Shown here: positions 41,752-49,558 of the stretch, in pieces | Layout of the letters: the number at the start of each line of letters is the position of its first letter | Position numbering within the stretch: position 1 is the first letter of the stretch | Notes under the pieces: model-generated | Told to the model about the DNA's origin: nothing | The model's database searches: none | The model's input: only the letters and a program-made list of their open reading frames with translations | Position numbers and translations under genes: made by a program | From: Planctomycetota bacterium | Lineage (GTDB): Bacteria; Planctomycetota; B15-G4 | Reading direction: 5' to 3' | DNA length: 64,000 bases | NCBI GenBank assembly: GCA_020638905.1 | Contig: JACKHP010000015.1 | Span: forward strand, 1 to 64,000

Positions 41752-44016
41752 GTGCTGTCCGAGACGGCGCGGCGCTGCCCGACGTCGCGCTGCGCTTCGT
41801 CGCGATCCGACCTCGCGACGTGTGAAGCGTACGCCGCCGCCCAGGCAGGCCTTCTGTCCGGCGGCCCGCGCGACCTCGGCTTCCTCGCACTGGACGACTT
41901 CCGGTCCGCGACGAGCGACGCCGAGGACGCTGGCTCACTGCCCGCGCGCTCGTCGATCCGTCCGAGGACGGACTCGCCGATGCGAGCGGGACCTCGGCGC
42001 CCGGGGCGATCGACGTCGCCACCCGCCGTCGCGTGCGTCGAGGCGAGCATCTTCCCGGCGGCGCCGCTCGAGGGGCGCGTGGTCGACGACGCGGGACGTC
42101 CGCTGGCCGGCGCGGTGGTGCGGCTCTCGAAGCTGCGCGAGAGCGAGCGCGACGCGCCGTCGGGGGCCGGCGTCGTGGCGCATCCCGAGCTGACGCGGGT
42201 CGTCACGTCCGCCGACGGCGTGTTCGTGTTCGACGCGCTGCCGTCCGGCAAGGCCGAGTTCACGCTCTCGGGCGACGGACGCGTGCGACGCACGCTGGAG
42301 GTCGAGCTCGTCGCCGGCGAGCGCGCGCGCTGCGGCGACGTGACGCTCTCGTCGGGACGCGCGTTGCGCGGCACGCTCGTCGACGTCGACGGCCTCCCGC
42401 TCGGCGACGTGGCCCTGGCGGTCGCCACCCGGCGATATCCCCTCGACTCGCTCTCGCATTTCGAGACGCACGTCTTCTTCTCGGAACTCGGGCATCGCGC
42501 CGAGATCGACGACCTCTCGCGATCGGAGCAGGACGCCTTCGAGGCCGCGTTCTCGACGCGCACCGCCGCCGACGGTTCGTTCGCGTTCGAGCACCTCGGG
42601 GCCGCGCGCGTGACGCTGTTCGGGTTGCGCGAGGGCTACGAGTCGCTGTGCGCGAGGCTCGACGTCGAGGACGGCGTGCGCCTCGTGCTGCACCGACTTC
42701 CCGAGCTCGAGCTGCACTTCGTCGACGACGAGAGCGGCGCGTCCCTCCCGGACGTCGACTGCTACGCGAGTCGTCTCACGCAGGTCGGTGACGAGTTCGG
42801 CGAGGCGGTCGGGCAGGAGGAGCTGGGCGACGGGCGCGTCCTGCTGCACGGCGCCGGGACGCTGGGCACCGAGCTCTTCGCCTGGACGCCCGGCTACGCG
42901 TTGCTGAAGCGCACGCTCGACGGCGCCGAGCCCGACACGCGGCGGGCGGTCGAGGTGCGCCTGGCGCGCGAGACGATCGTGCGCGGCGTCGTGCGCGACG
43001 ACCGGGGGATTCCCGTGGTGGGCGCGATCCTCGAGCTGCGCAGCGACGTGCTCTTCGGCGACGAGGCCTTCCGCGCGGTGAGCGGTCTCGACGGCGCGTT
43101 CACGTTCGCAGGTCTTCCTGGCGGGACGTACACGCTCGACGGGCGTGCGACCGACCTGGTTCCCGCCGCGCGGCGCGAGCTCGTCCTGCCCGTCGCTGGG
43201 AGCGTCGAACTCGAGCCGCGGCTCGAGCGTTTCGCACGGCTGACGGGCACGCTGCGCGCAGAGGAGGGCGCGCCCCTCGCGGGACGGGAGCTCACGCTGC
43301 GCCGGGACGACGGCGGTGTCGAACCCATGCGCGCGACCACCGACGAGGCCGGCGCCTTCGCGTTCCTCGGGCTGCCTCCGGCGACGTACCGGCTCGAGAG
43401 CGACGACACCTCGCCCGAGCGGCTGGAACTGCGACCGGGCGACGATCTGCAACACGACGTCGTCGTCCCACGGTTCGCGCCGGCGGTGCTCACGGGACGC
43501 GTCGTGCTCGGCATCACGCCGCTGGCGGGCGTGGACGTCGCGCTGCGTCCGCGGCCGGCGCTGCTGCCCGCGGCCGTCCCGCTCTCGGCGAGCACCGATG
43601 CCACGGGGCGCTTCCGCTTCGAGCTGCCTGCCGGAGGCACGTGGGAGCTCGAGCTGCGCTCGCCGCACGTGGTCTGCGGCGCGCCGCGTCCGTGCACGCT
43701 CGAACAGGGCGGCGAGGCGCACGTCGAGCTCGTGCTGCGCGGTGCCACGCTCGTGGGCCGCGTGCACGGCGTCCCCGTGGCCGACGTCGCGGGGCTCGAG
43801 GTGCAGCTCGTGGCGTCCGACGATCGCTGCATGGCGCGTGCCGCGCTCGACGAGCGGGGATGCTGGCGCATCGAAGCCGTGCCGCCCGGCGAGTACCGCG
43901 CCGTCGTGGAAGACGACTCGCGCGTCGTCCCGGGAACGGTCGCGACGATCGTCGTGCCGGACGTGGTCACGGCCGAGTGCGACCTCACGCTCGTCCCCCC
44001 GCCGACCGACGGATGA
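41752..44016 (+). CDS. Secreted protein with carboxypeptidase-regulatory-like repeats, 5' part disrupted
   Basis: The intact frame covers up to 754 residues, but the first ~90 are not coherent: protein-like pieces such as GGPRDLGFLALDDFRSATSD alternate with out-of-frame sequence until about 42.03 kb. From there the product is clear: repeated beta-sandwich domains opening LEGRVVDDAGRPLAGAVVRL, ALRGTLVDVDGLPLGDVAL, VRGVVRDDRGIPVVGAILEL, LTGTLRAEEGAPLAGREL and LTGRVVLGITPLAGVDVALR, five or six carboxypeptidase-regulatory-like units. The GTG at 41752 is only the formal start; the real one is probably near 41537. No lipobox is visible. It belongs to the same paralogous group as the flanking secreted proteins and is likely displayed outside the inner membrane. 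Confidence 0.75.
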   Translation: MLSETARRCPTSRCASSRSDLATCEAYAAAQAGLLSGGPRDLGFLALDDFRSATSDAEDAGSLPARSSIRPRTDSPMRAGPRRPGRSTSPPAVACVEASIFPAAPLEGRVVDDAGRPLAGAVVRLSKLRESERDAPSGAGVVAHPELTRVVTSADGVFVFDALPSGKAEFTLSGDGRVRRTLEVELVAGERARCGDVTLSSGRALRGTLVDVDGLPLGDVALAVATRRYPLDSLSHFETHVFFSELGHRAEIDDLSRSEQDAFEAAFSTRTAADGSFAFEHLGAARVTLFGLREGYESLCARLDVEDGVRLVLHRLPELELHFVDDESGASLPDVDCYASRLTQVGDEFGEAVGQEELGDGRVLLHGAGTLGTELFAWTPGYALLKRTLDGAEPDTRRAVEVRLARETIVRGVVRDDRGIPVVGAILELRSDVLFGDEAFRAVSGLDGAFTFAGLPGGTYTLDGRATDLVPAARRELVLPVAGSVELEPRLERFARLTGTLRAEEGAPLAGRELTLRRDDGGVEPMRATTDEAGAFAFLGLPPATYRLESDDTSPERLELRPGDDLQHDVVVPRFAPAVLTGRVVLGITPLAGVDVALRPRPALLPAAVPLSASTDATGRFRFELPAGGTWELELRSPHVVCGAPRPCTLEQGGEAHVELVLRGATLVGRVHGVPVADVAGLEVQLVASDDRCMARAALDERGCWRIEAVPPGEYRAVVEDDSRVVPGTVATIVVPDVVTAECDLTLVPPPTDG

Positions 44017-44163
44017 CGGCGGCGCGCGGCGGACGACCGGCGAATCCTCGGCCAACGCGCGGCAGGCGAGAATCGTCGGACATCGCGTGGCCGGTCGCAC
44101 GGGCATCCGGCGCATGGGGAGCCGAGGGCGCGCGCGGCCGCGCGTCCACCCGAGGAGCAGCGC

Positions 44164-45615
44164 ATGGGAATCCGGGTCGTGCTCGCGTTCGTGGTCCTCG
44201 TGCTCGTGGCGCGTGCCGGCGAGGACGACGGCGTCCGCGTCGGCGGAGTGCCGCGGGTCGACGCGGCGCCGCACGCGGCCCGGGCGCTGCGCGAGGCCGG
44301 CGATCCGCTCGTGGTGCGCGGGCGGCTCGTCGATCCGCGCGGGGCTCCGGTGCCGGGCGCGACGGTGCGCTTCGTCCCCGACGGGCGCACGCTCGCGGCG
44401 CGCGGCATGGAGGCCCTGCCCGCGCTCGACGTCGACGTCGAACCGGGCAAGCCGATGCTCGACGTCGGCCGGCTGGCCTTCGACGACCTGGCCACGACGA
44501 CGAGCGCCGCCGACGGACGCTTCGCGCTCGACGCGCGCCTGCTGCCGCGCGAACCGCGGCCCGGCGACTGCGTGTCGAACCGTCCGCTGCCGCCGCGCGG
44601 GCTGCTGATCGTCACGCATCCCGGGTCGCTCACGACCTGGCGCCAGAACCCGGGCTGGATCGTCGGACCCGAGCACGACGTGGGCACGTGGCTGCTCGAG
44701 GACGGCGCGCGCGTCGTCGGCCGCGTGACGGACGCCGAGGGAGGGCCGATCGACGGCGCCGTGGTGCGCGTGCTCGCGTGCGCGCCCGACGTGCGCGAGG
44801 GCGGCCTCGTCCCGCTCGTGCTGCTGCACCCGCGGCTCACGTGGTGCACGACCGCCTCCGACGGACGCTTCGCGCTCGACGGCCTCCCCGCGGGACGGGT
44901 CACGCTGCGCGTCTCGGCCGAGCTCCACGAACCCCAGGAGCACGACGTGCGCCTCGCGCTCGGCGACGCGTGCCGCGTCGAGCCGGTGCTGCGCGCGGTG
45001 CCCGCCGTGGTCGAAGGCGCCGCGTTGCCCGACGGACGGCGCGTGCCGCACGTCGTGGTCGTCGACGACCAGGGGAACGCGCTGCCCGACGCCGAGGTCA
45101 CCCTCGGCCGCGTGTCGTCCGGGGGCTGGGTTCCCGACGAGGTCGGACTGCTGGCGGCGAGCATGCCGCGCGCCGTCGGCCGCGAGGGACGCAGGCTGTT
45201 CGCCGTCGACGTGCCGCGCGCGGACCTCCTGGCGACGTGCGACGGCTTCGAGCCGGAGGTCTTCGCCGACCTCGAGGCCGACGCGCGGCGCGAGCACCGG
45301 CTCGTGCTGCATCCCCTGGCGCGCCTCGTGCTGCGCGTGCTCGACGCCGACGGCGCGCCGTTCCCGTCGCTCTCGCTGCGCGCGGAGCGACGCGTCGCGG
45401 CGGGCGAGCCGCCGCTGGGCGGGACGTCCGTGCGCACCGAGCCGCTGCCCGACGGACGCTTCCTGCTCGTGGGCGCGGGTCCCTCGGGCACCTCGGTCGT
45501 CGTCTCGGTGCCGGGCCGCGGCAGCCGTCGCGTCGAGCTGGCCGGCGTCGTCCCCGGCGAGTGTCGCGAGCTGGACGTGCGCGTGCGCTTCGACGACCAG
45601 GACGACGGACGATGA
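44164..45615 (+). CDS. Secreted protein with carboxypeptidase-regulatory-like repeats
   Basis: 483 residues. ATG at 44164 with GAGGAG 6 bases upstream. A signal peptide (VVLAFVVLVLVARAG) is followed by three to four carboxypeptidase-regulatory-like domains: VRGRLVDPRGAPVPGATVRF, VVGRVTDAEGGPIDGAVVRV, a central divergent unit (VVVVDDQGNALPDAEVTL) and LVLRVLDADGAPFPSLSLRA. The opening domain (RFVPDGRTLAARGMEALP) is similar to the matching domain of the lipoprotein at 34.3 kb (QPVPDDALLARRGLGVLS), showing paralogy. No Cys lipobox. Its stop overlaps an ATG that begins a short remnant of another family member. Confidence 0.85.
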   Translation: MGIRVVLAFVVLVLVARAGEDDGVRVGGVPRVDAAPHAARALREAGDPLVVRGRLVDPRGAPVPGATVRFVPDGRTLAARGMEALPALDVDVEPGKPMLDVGRLAFDDLATTTSAADGRFALDARLLPREPRPGDCVSNRPLPPRGLLIVTHPGSLTTWRQNPGWIVGPEHDVGTWLLEDGARVVGRVTDAEGGPIDGAVVRVLACAPDVREGGLVPLVLLHPRLTWCTTASDGRFALDGLPAGRVTLRVSAELHEPQEHDVRLALGDACRVEPVLRAVPAVVEGAALPDGRRVPHVVVVDDQGNALPDAEVTLGRVSSGGWVPDEVGLLAASMPRAVGREGRRLFAVDVPRADLLATCDGFEPEVFADLEADARREHRLVLHPLARLVLRVLDADGAPFPSLSLRAERRVAAGEPPLGGTSVRTEPLPDGRFLLVGAGPSGTSVVVSVPGRGSRRVELAGVVPGECRELDVRVRFDDQDDGR

Positions 45616-45795
45616 CGCGCCGGTGGGTTCGTCCCGTGTGCGTCGTGGCGGCGCGAGGTGCGCGGACTGCGGCCCGGCGAGTACCGCGTCCTGGCTGGCC
45701 ACCCCAGCCCCGAGCAGGTCGTCGACCAGGGCACGCGAGTCGTCGTCGGAGCGGGTGAGACGGCCGAAGTCGCGGTGTGCGTTCTCGACGGCTGA
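45612..45795 (+). pseudogene. Remnant of a further regulatory-like-domain gene (start and end only)
   Basis: ATG at 45612 overlaps the preceding stop (ATGA) and opens MTRRWVRPVCVVAARG, which looks like the start of another secreted protein. Within about 45 bases the coherent frame changes and the rest, LRPGEYRVLAGHPSPEQVV ... EVAVCVLDG ending in TGA at 45793-45795, is a typical C-terminal end of a carboxypeptidase-regulatory-like protein. The middle is missing, as after an internal deletion. Confidence 0.5.
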
Positions 45796-45887
45796 GGTCG
45801 CACCCGTCGTGCATCCTCCGCTTGAACGCGCGCCCCGACGAGCGTACGCAGGGGGACCTCGCACCGCCGCTCCCCCGGAACCCGCCG

Positions 45888-47366
45888 ATGACCGCCGTCG
45901 CCCCGCAGGACGTCTGCTTCCTCCCGGCCGTCGAGCTCGCCGCGCGCATCCGGCGCAAGGAGCTCTCGCCGGTCGAGGTGACCGAGGCCTTCCTGCGGCG
46001 CATCGACAAGCGCAACGGCGTGCACAACGCGTACGTCACGCGGCTCGACGAGCGCGCGCGGGCGGCGGCCAGGGCGGCCGAGCAGGCGCTCGTCGACGGG
46101 CATCCGCTGGGACCGCTGCACGGGGTGCCGGTGGCGGTCAAAGACCTCTTCGACGACCTGGCCGGCGTGCGCCAGACCTTCGGCTGCAAGGTCTTCGCCG
46201 AGCACGTGGCGGCCACGACGCAGCCTTACATCGCGCGTCTCGAGGCGGCGGGCGCGATCCTCCTGGGCAAGACGAACACGCCCGAGTTCGGGCACAAGGG
46301 CGTGACCGACAACCTGCTCTTCGGACCCACGAGCACGCCCTTCCGCACGGGCTTCAACGCGGGCGGCTCGTCGGGCGGCAGCGCGGCGGCGGTGGCCGAC
46401 GGACTCTGCTCGCTGGCCCAGGGCAGCGACGCGGGCGGCTCGATCCGCATCCCCGCCGCGTGCTGCGGCGTCGTGGGACTCAAAGCCACGCACGGACGCA
46501 TCCCCGGCGTGTACCGGCCCGACGGCTTCCTCGGCACGCCGTTCGTGCACGCCGGACCGCTCGCGCGCACGGTGGCCGACGCAGCGCTCATGCTCGCGGT
46601 CATGATGGGTCCGCACGACGGCGATCCCTACAGCGCGCCGCTCGACGGGCTCGACCCGCTCGCCGCGTGCCGGCGTCCGATCGAGGGACTGCGCGTGGCT
46701 TGGTCGCCGGCGCTCGACGTGTTCCCCGTCGACGCCCAGGTGAGGCGCGTCAGCGAGGAGGCCGTGCTCGCGCTGCGCGACGCGGGCGCGCACGTCGAGG
46801 CGATCGAGCTCGGCATGCCCGCGTCCCAGGAGGCGCTGTGCGCCCTGTGGATGGACGAGATGGCCGTGCTCTACGCGAGCGTGGCCGCGAACCTGAAGGA
46901 CGTCGGCGTCGACCTGCTGGGGAGCCACCGCGAGGATCTCCCGCCGCAGCTCGTGGCGATCTTCGAACGCGGCCTGCAGCCGTCCGCCGTGCAGGCCAAG
47001 CGCTGGGACGTGCTGCGCACCCAGGTGCACGACTGCATCCAGTCGGTCTTCACGCGCTTCGACCTGCTCGTCTGCCCGACGCTCTCGATCGCCGGCTTCC
47101 CGAACGCCACCGACGGCTGCACCACGGGACCTTCGGAGGTCGACGGCGTGGCGGTCGATCCGCTGCTCGGCTGGTGCCTCACGTATCCCTTCAACTACTC
47201 GGGCAACCCGGCCGCGTCGGTGCCCGCCGGCTTCACCGACGACGGCCTGCCCGTGGGACTGCAACTCGTCGGACGCCGCTTCGACGAGGCCGGCGTGCTG
47301 GCCGCCGCCGCCGCGCTCGAGCGCGTCCGTCCGTGGAGCGAGAGCTACCCGCCGCGCGCGCGCTGA
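45888..47366 (+). CDS. Amidase, amidase-signature family
   Basis: 492 residues. The Ser-cisSer-Lys triad is complete: Lys85 in GVPVAVKDLF, cis-Ser161 in FNAGGSSGGSAAAVA and nucleophile Ser185 in QGSDAGGSIRIPA. The C-terminal PTLSIAGFPN and SVPAGFTDDGLPVGLQLVGR are also family hallmarks. It hydrolyses amides in the cytoplasm; the family spans simple amidases, allophanate hydrolase and GatA. GatA is less likely because no gatB/gatC is near and the substrate-binding parts differ from it. The ATG at 45888 is preferred over an upstream in-frame start at 45777, which would fall in the remnant described before. No signal peptide. It appears to be transcribed alone. Confidence 0.92.
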   Translation: MTAVAPQDVCFLPAVELAARIRRKELSPVEVTEAFLRRIDKRNGVHNAYVTRLDERARAAARAAEQALVDGHPLGPLHGVPVAVKDLFDDLAGVRQTFGCKVFAEHVAATTQPYIARLEAAGAILLGKTNTPEFGHKGVTDNLLFGPTSTPFRTGFNAGGSSGGSAAAVADGLCSLAQGSDAGGSIRIPAACCGVVGLKATHGRIPGVYRPDGFLGTPFVHAGPLARTVADAALMLAVMMGPHDGDPYSAPLDGLDPLAACRRPIEGLRVAWSPALDVFPVDAQVRRVSEEAVLALRDAGAHVEAIELGMPASQEALCALWMDEMAVLYASVAANLKDVGVDLLGSHREDLPPQLVAIFERGLQPSAVQAKRWDVLRTQVHDCIQSVFTRFDLLVCPTLSIAGFPNATDGCTTGPSEVDGVAVDPLLGWCLTYPFNYSGNPAASVPAGFTDDGLPVGLQLVGRRFDEAGVLAAAAALERVRPWSESYPPRAR

Positions 47367-47536
47367 GCGCGACCGGACGAGGTGAGCTGCTCGAGGGCGC
47401 CCGCCGTCGCTCCGGCCCGATTTGACTCGGCCGGTTCTGGTGTCAGCCTGAGGGTCGCAGCCTCTCCTCCGCGGGTCCGGCGCCGACGTGCGACCGGGCC
47501 CCGCGGGCGTCCCACATCCTGACGGAACACCTCGGA

Positions 47537-48586
47537 ATGCACACCCTGCGTCTCTTCGGCGCGGCGGCCGCACTGTTGTGCGCGTTCGCCCTGCCCGCGA
47601 ATTCCCAATCGATCGATTCGCTCTCGACCACCGAGGGCACCACGGGCACGGTCGTGACCCTGAACGGCTCGGGCTTCGGCACCAAGCGGCCCAAGGTCGA
47701 ACTCGTGACCGAGGACAAGAAGGCCAAGGGCAGCGCGCTCAAGGTCCTCGAGTACTCCGACACGAGCCTCACGGTCCTGATCAAGAAGGCCGCCGCCGGC
47801 GAGTACGGCCTGCGCGTCAGACCCAAGGGCAAGGGCATCGAGCCCGCGCTCGCCGCGGACACGTTCACGATCAGGACGATCACAGACGTGGCGGCCGACG
47901 TGATGGCCGCCGATCCCGGCGAAGAGGTGCTCGTGACGGCCAGCTTCATGGGCACCAAGCGCGGCAAGGTCAAGGTCGGCGGACAGAAGGCGTCGGTGAA
48001 GTCGTGGGTGCCGATCGACGAGGGGCTCGAAGGCGGCCAGAGCGGCTTCTTCAACCTCAAGCTGCCGAAGAAGCTCGCCAACGGCACCTACGCCATCGAG
48101 ATCACCACCAAGGTCGGCAGCGTCACGATCCCCGACTTCATCACGATCGAGAACAGCACGGTCGGACAGCCCAAGCCCGGAAAGGTCTCGTTCACGTGCA
48201 AGGTGAGCGGCAAGGCGTTCAAGGCCAGCAGCCCCGACCAGCTCAAGTGGGCCACCGCCTGCCCGGCCGGATGCACCACGAGCTGGGCGGCCACGCAGAT
48301 CTCGAGCAATCCGCGCAGCTTCTTCATCAACGTGCTGTACGACGCGTTCACGGGGAACGCCGCGACGCTCTCGGGGAGCCAACTCCTCTCGGTCTCGTAC
48401 GCCGAGGGCGCCTACCCGAACCAGACGTCGTACATCGCCGGCAACGGCTTCGTGATCGAGATCACGGGCAAGGCCGGCGACCAGCTCATCGGCAAGTTCA
48501 GCGGTCCGATGAACAAGGTCGGCGGTCCGGGGGCGGCCTCGGTCACCATCACGGACGGCAACTTCGTGCTCGACAGGGCCTTCTGA
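47537..48586 (+). CDS. Secreted protein with IPT/TIG domains
   Basis: 349 residues. Signal peptide (LFGAAAALLCAFALPANSQS). Two IPT/TIG immunoglobulin-like domains follow: IDSLSTTEGTTGTVVTLNGS with GFGTKRPKVEL, then DVMAADPGEEVLVTASFMG with GKVKVGGQKASV. The C-terminal ~120 residues (KVSFTCKVSGKAFKASSPDQ ... GKFSGPMNKVGGP, in parts) resemble lipocalin/DUF6252-like beta barrels that follow such domains in other secreted proteins; this is a weaker call. Codon use is richer in Lys (AAG) than the surroundings, suggesting good expression. Probably an exported structural or binding protein. A strong hairpin terminator follows, shared with the converging sigma factor gene. Confidence 0.82.
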   Translation: MHTLRLFGAAAALLCAFALPANSQSIDSLSTTEGTTGTVVTLNGSGFGTKRPKVELVTEDKKAKGSALKVLEYSDTSLTVLIKKAAAGEYGLRVRPKGKGIEPALAADTFTIRTITDVAADVMAADPGEEVLVTASFMGTKRGKVKVGGQKASVKSWVPIDEGLEGGQSGFFNLKLPKKLANGTYAIEITTKVGSVTIPDFITIENSTVGQPKPGKVSFTCKVSGKAFKASSPDQLKWATACPAGCTTSWAATQISSNPRSFFINVLYDAFTGNAATLSGSQLLSVSYAEGAYPNQTSYIAGNGFVIEITGKAGDQLIGKFSGPMNKVGGPGAASVTITDGNFVLDRAF

Positions 48587-48622
48587 AGCGCACGAACGCA
48601 CGACGGTTCTCCACACACCAGC

Positions 48623-48659
48623 AAGGGCCCGGACGGCGGTCGACGCCGTCCGGGCCCTT
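48623..48659. terminator. Strong bidirectional hairpin terminator
   Basis: A perfect 16-base-pair stem (AAGGGCCCGGACGGCG with CGCCGTCCGGGCCCTT) and loop GTCGA between the converging TIG-protein and ECF sigma genes. The stem ends in AA/TT on both sides, giving short U runs in both directions. Confidence 0.85.
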
Positions 48660-48685
48660 TCGCGTGACGGCACTCGCCCCGCGCG

Positions 48686-49315
48686 TCAGACCGCGTCGTC
48701 GCCGAGCGCCTCGGCCAGCGCGGCGAGCGCGCGGAACAGCCGCATGCGCGACGTGCCCGGCGCGATGCCGAGCTGCTCGGCGATCTCGGCGTGTCCCAGG
48801 TCGACGAGGCGCGCGAGCACGATGATCTCTCGGTCCTCGTCGGCGAGGGCGTCGAAGGCGCGCTCGAGGCGTTCGGCGGCCTCGTGTCCGATGGCCTGCT
48901 GGCTCGGCGAGCAGACGCTCGCGTAGAGCGCGCCCAGATCGGGTCCCGAGGCCGCGCCGTGGATCGGCTGCTCGCGCCGCAGGTCGCGCTTCTGCGCGCC
49001 CCAGTACTCGGCGCGGTCGGCCACCTTGCGCAGCGCGGTGGCGTAGAGCCAGGCGCGGAAGCCCGCTTCGCCGCCCTGCTGGAAGCGGTCGAGATTTTCG
49101 AGCACGTCGCGGCAGGCCGACTGCACGATGTCGGACGCCGACTCCTTGGCGCGCAGCGCGGGACCGCAGCGCAGCCGGACGTACGCGCGCAGTCCCGGCA
49201 GGTGCTGCTCGATGAGCGCCTCGAGCGCGTCGCGACGACCCTCGCGGGCGGCCGCCAGCAACTCGTCGTGCGAGCGGCCGTCCGACGACGAAGCCAGCGG
49301 ATCGACGGAGGACAT
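48686..49315 (-). CDS. ECF-type RNA polymerase sigma factor (second)
   Basis: 209 residues. Region 2 is visible as VRLRCGPALRAKESASDIVQ with DVLENLDRFQQGG, and region 4 as ALADEDREIIVLARLVDLG and AEIAEQLGIAPGTSRMRLFRA. The form DIVQSxxxxVLENLDRFQ is typical of planctomycete ECF sigma factors that pair with Ser/Thr kinases. The ATG at 49315 is divergent from such a kinase gene at 49559, with a 243-base shared region. A -10-like element is 67 bases upstream. No anti-sigma gene is adjacent. The kinase is the obvious regulatory candidate, by inference. Confidence 0.9.
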   Translation of the reverse strand: MSSVDPLASSSDGRSHDELLAAAREGRRDALEALIEQHLPGLRAYVRLRCGPALRAKESASDIVQSACRDVLENLDRFQQGGEAGFRAWLYATALRKVADRAEYWGAQKRDLRREQPIHGAASGPDLGALYASVCSPSQQAIGHEAAERLERAFDALADEDREIIVLARLVDLGHAEIAEQLGIAPGTSRMRLFRALAALAEALGDDAV

Positions 49316-49382
49316 GGGCTCGGGAGCGGGGCGGACGGGGGCGCGCGGCACGCGACCGGACGGGACGCGGCGCGAGGCATCC

Positions 49383-49390
49383 AGTCTAGC
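49383..49390 (-). promoter_or_regulatory. Putative -10 element GCTAGACT before the second ECF sigma gene
   Basis: GCTAGACT on the minus strand, 67 bases before the sigma factor start. Third identical copy in the window (see 16698 and 19160). Confidence 0.5.
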
Positions 49391-49558
49391 AGGCGCACGC
49401 GGGGCGTGGCCGGGACGACGGCGTCGGACGCGTGGGACCGGGTCGTCGTCGGGGCCCGCCGTCGGTGACGCTCGCCCGCGAACCCGGCTTCGGGCATGGA
49501 CGCCGTCCCGCGCGCGTGGGATCGTCCTGCCGGTCGACCCGAGGCTCCTGACAACGCC

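Noticed and set aside
45888..47366. The amidase as GatA of the tRNA amidotransferase
   Set aside because: No gatB or gatC is near and the substrate-binding part does not look GatA-like; the amidase-signature family has many other members.
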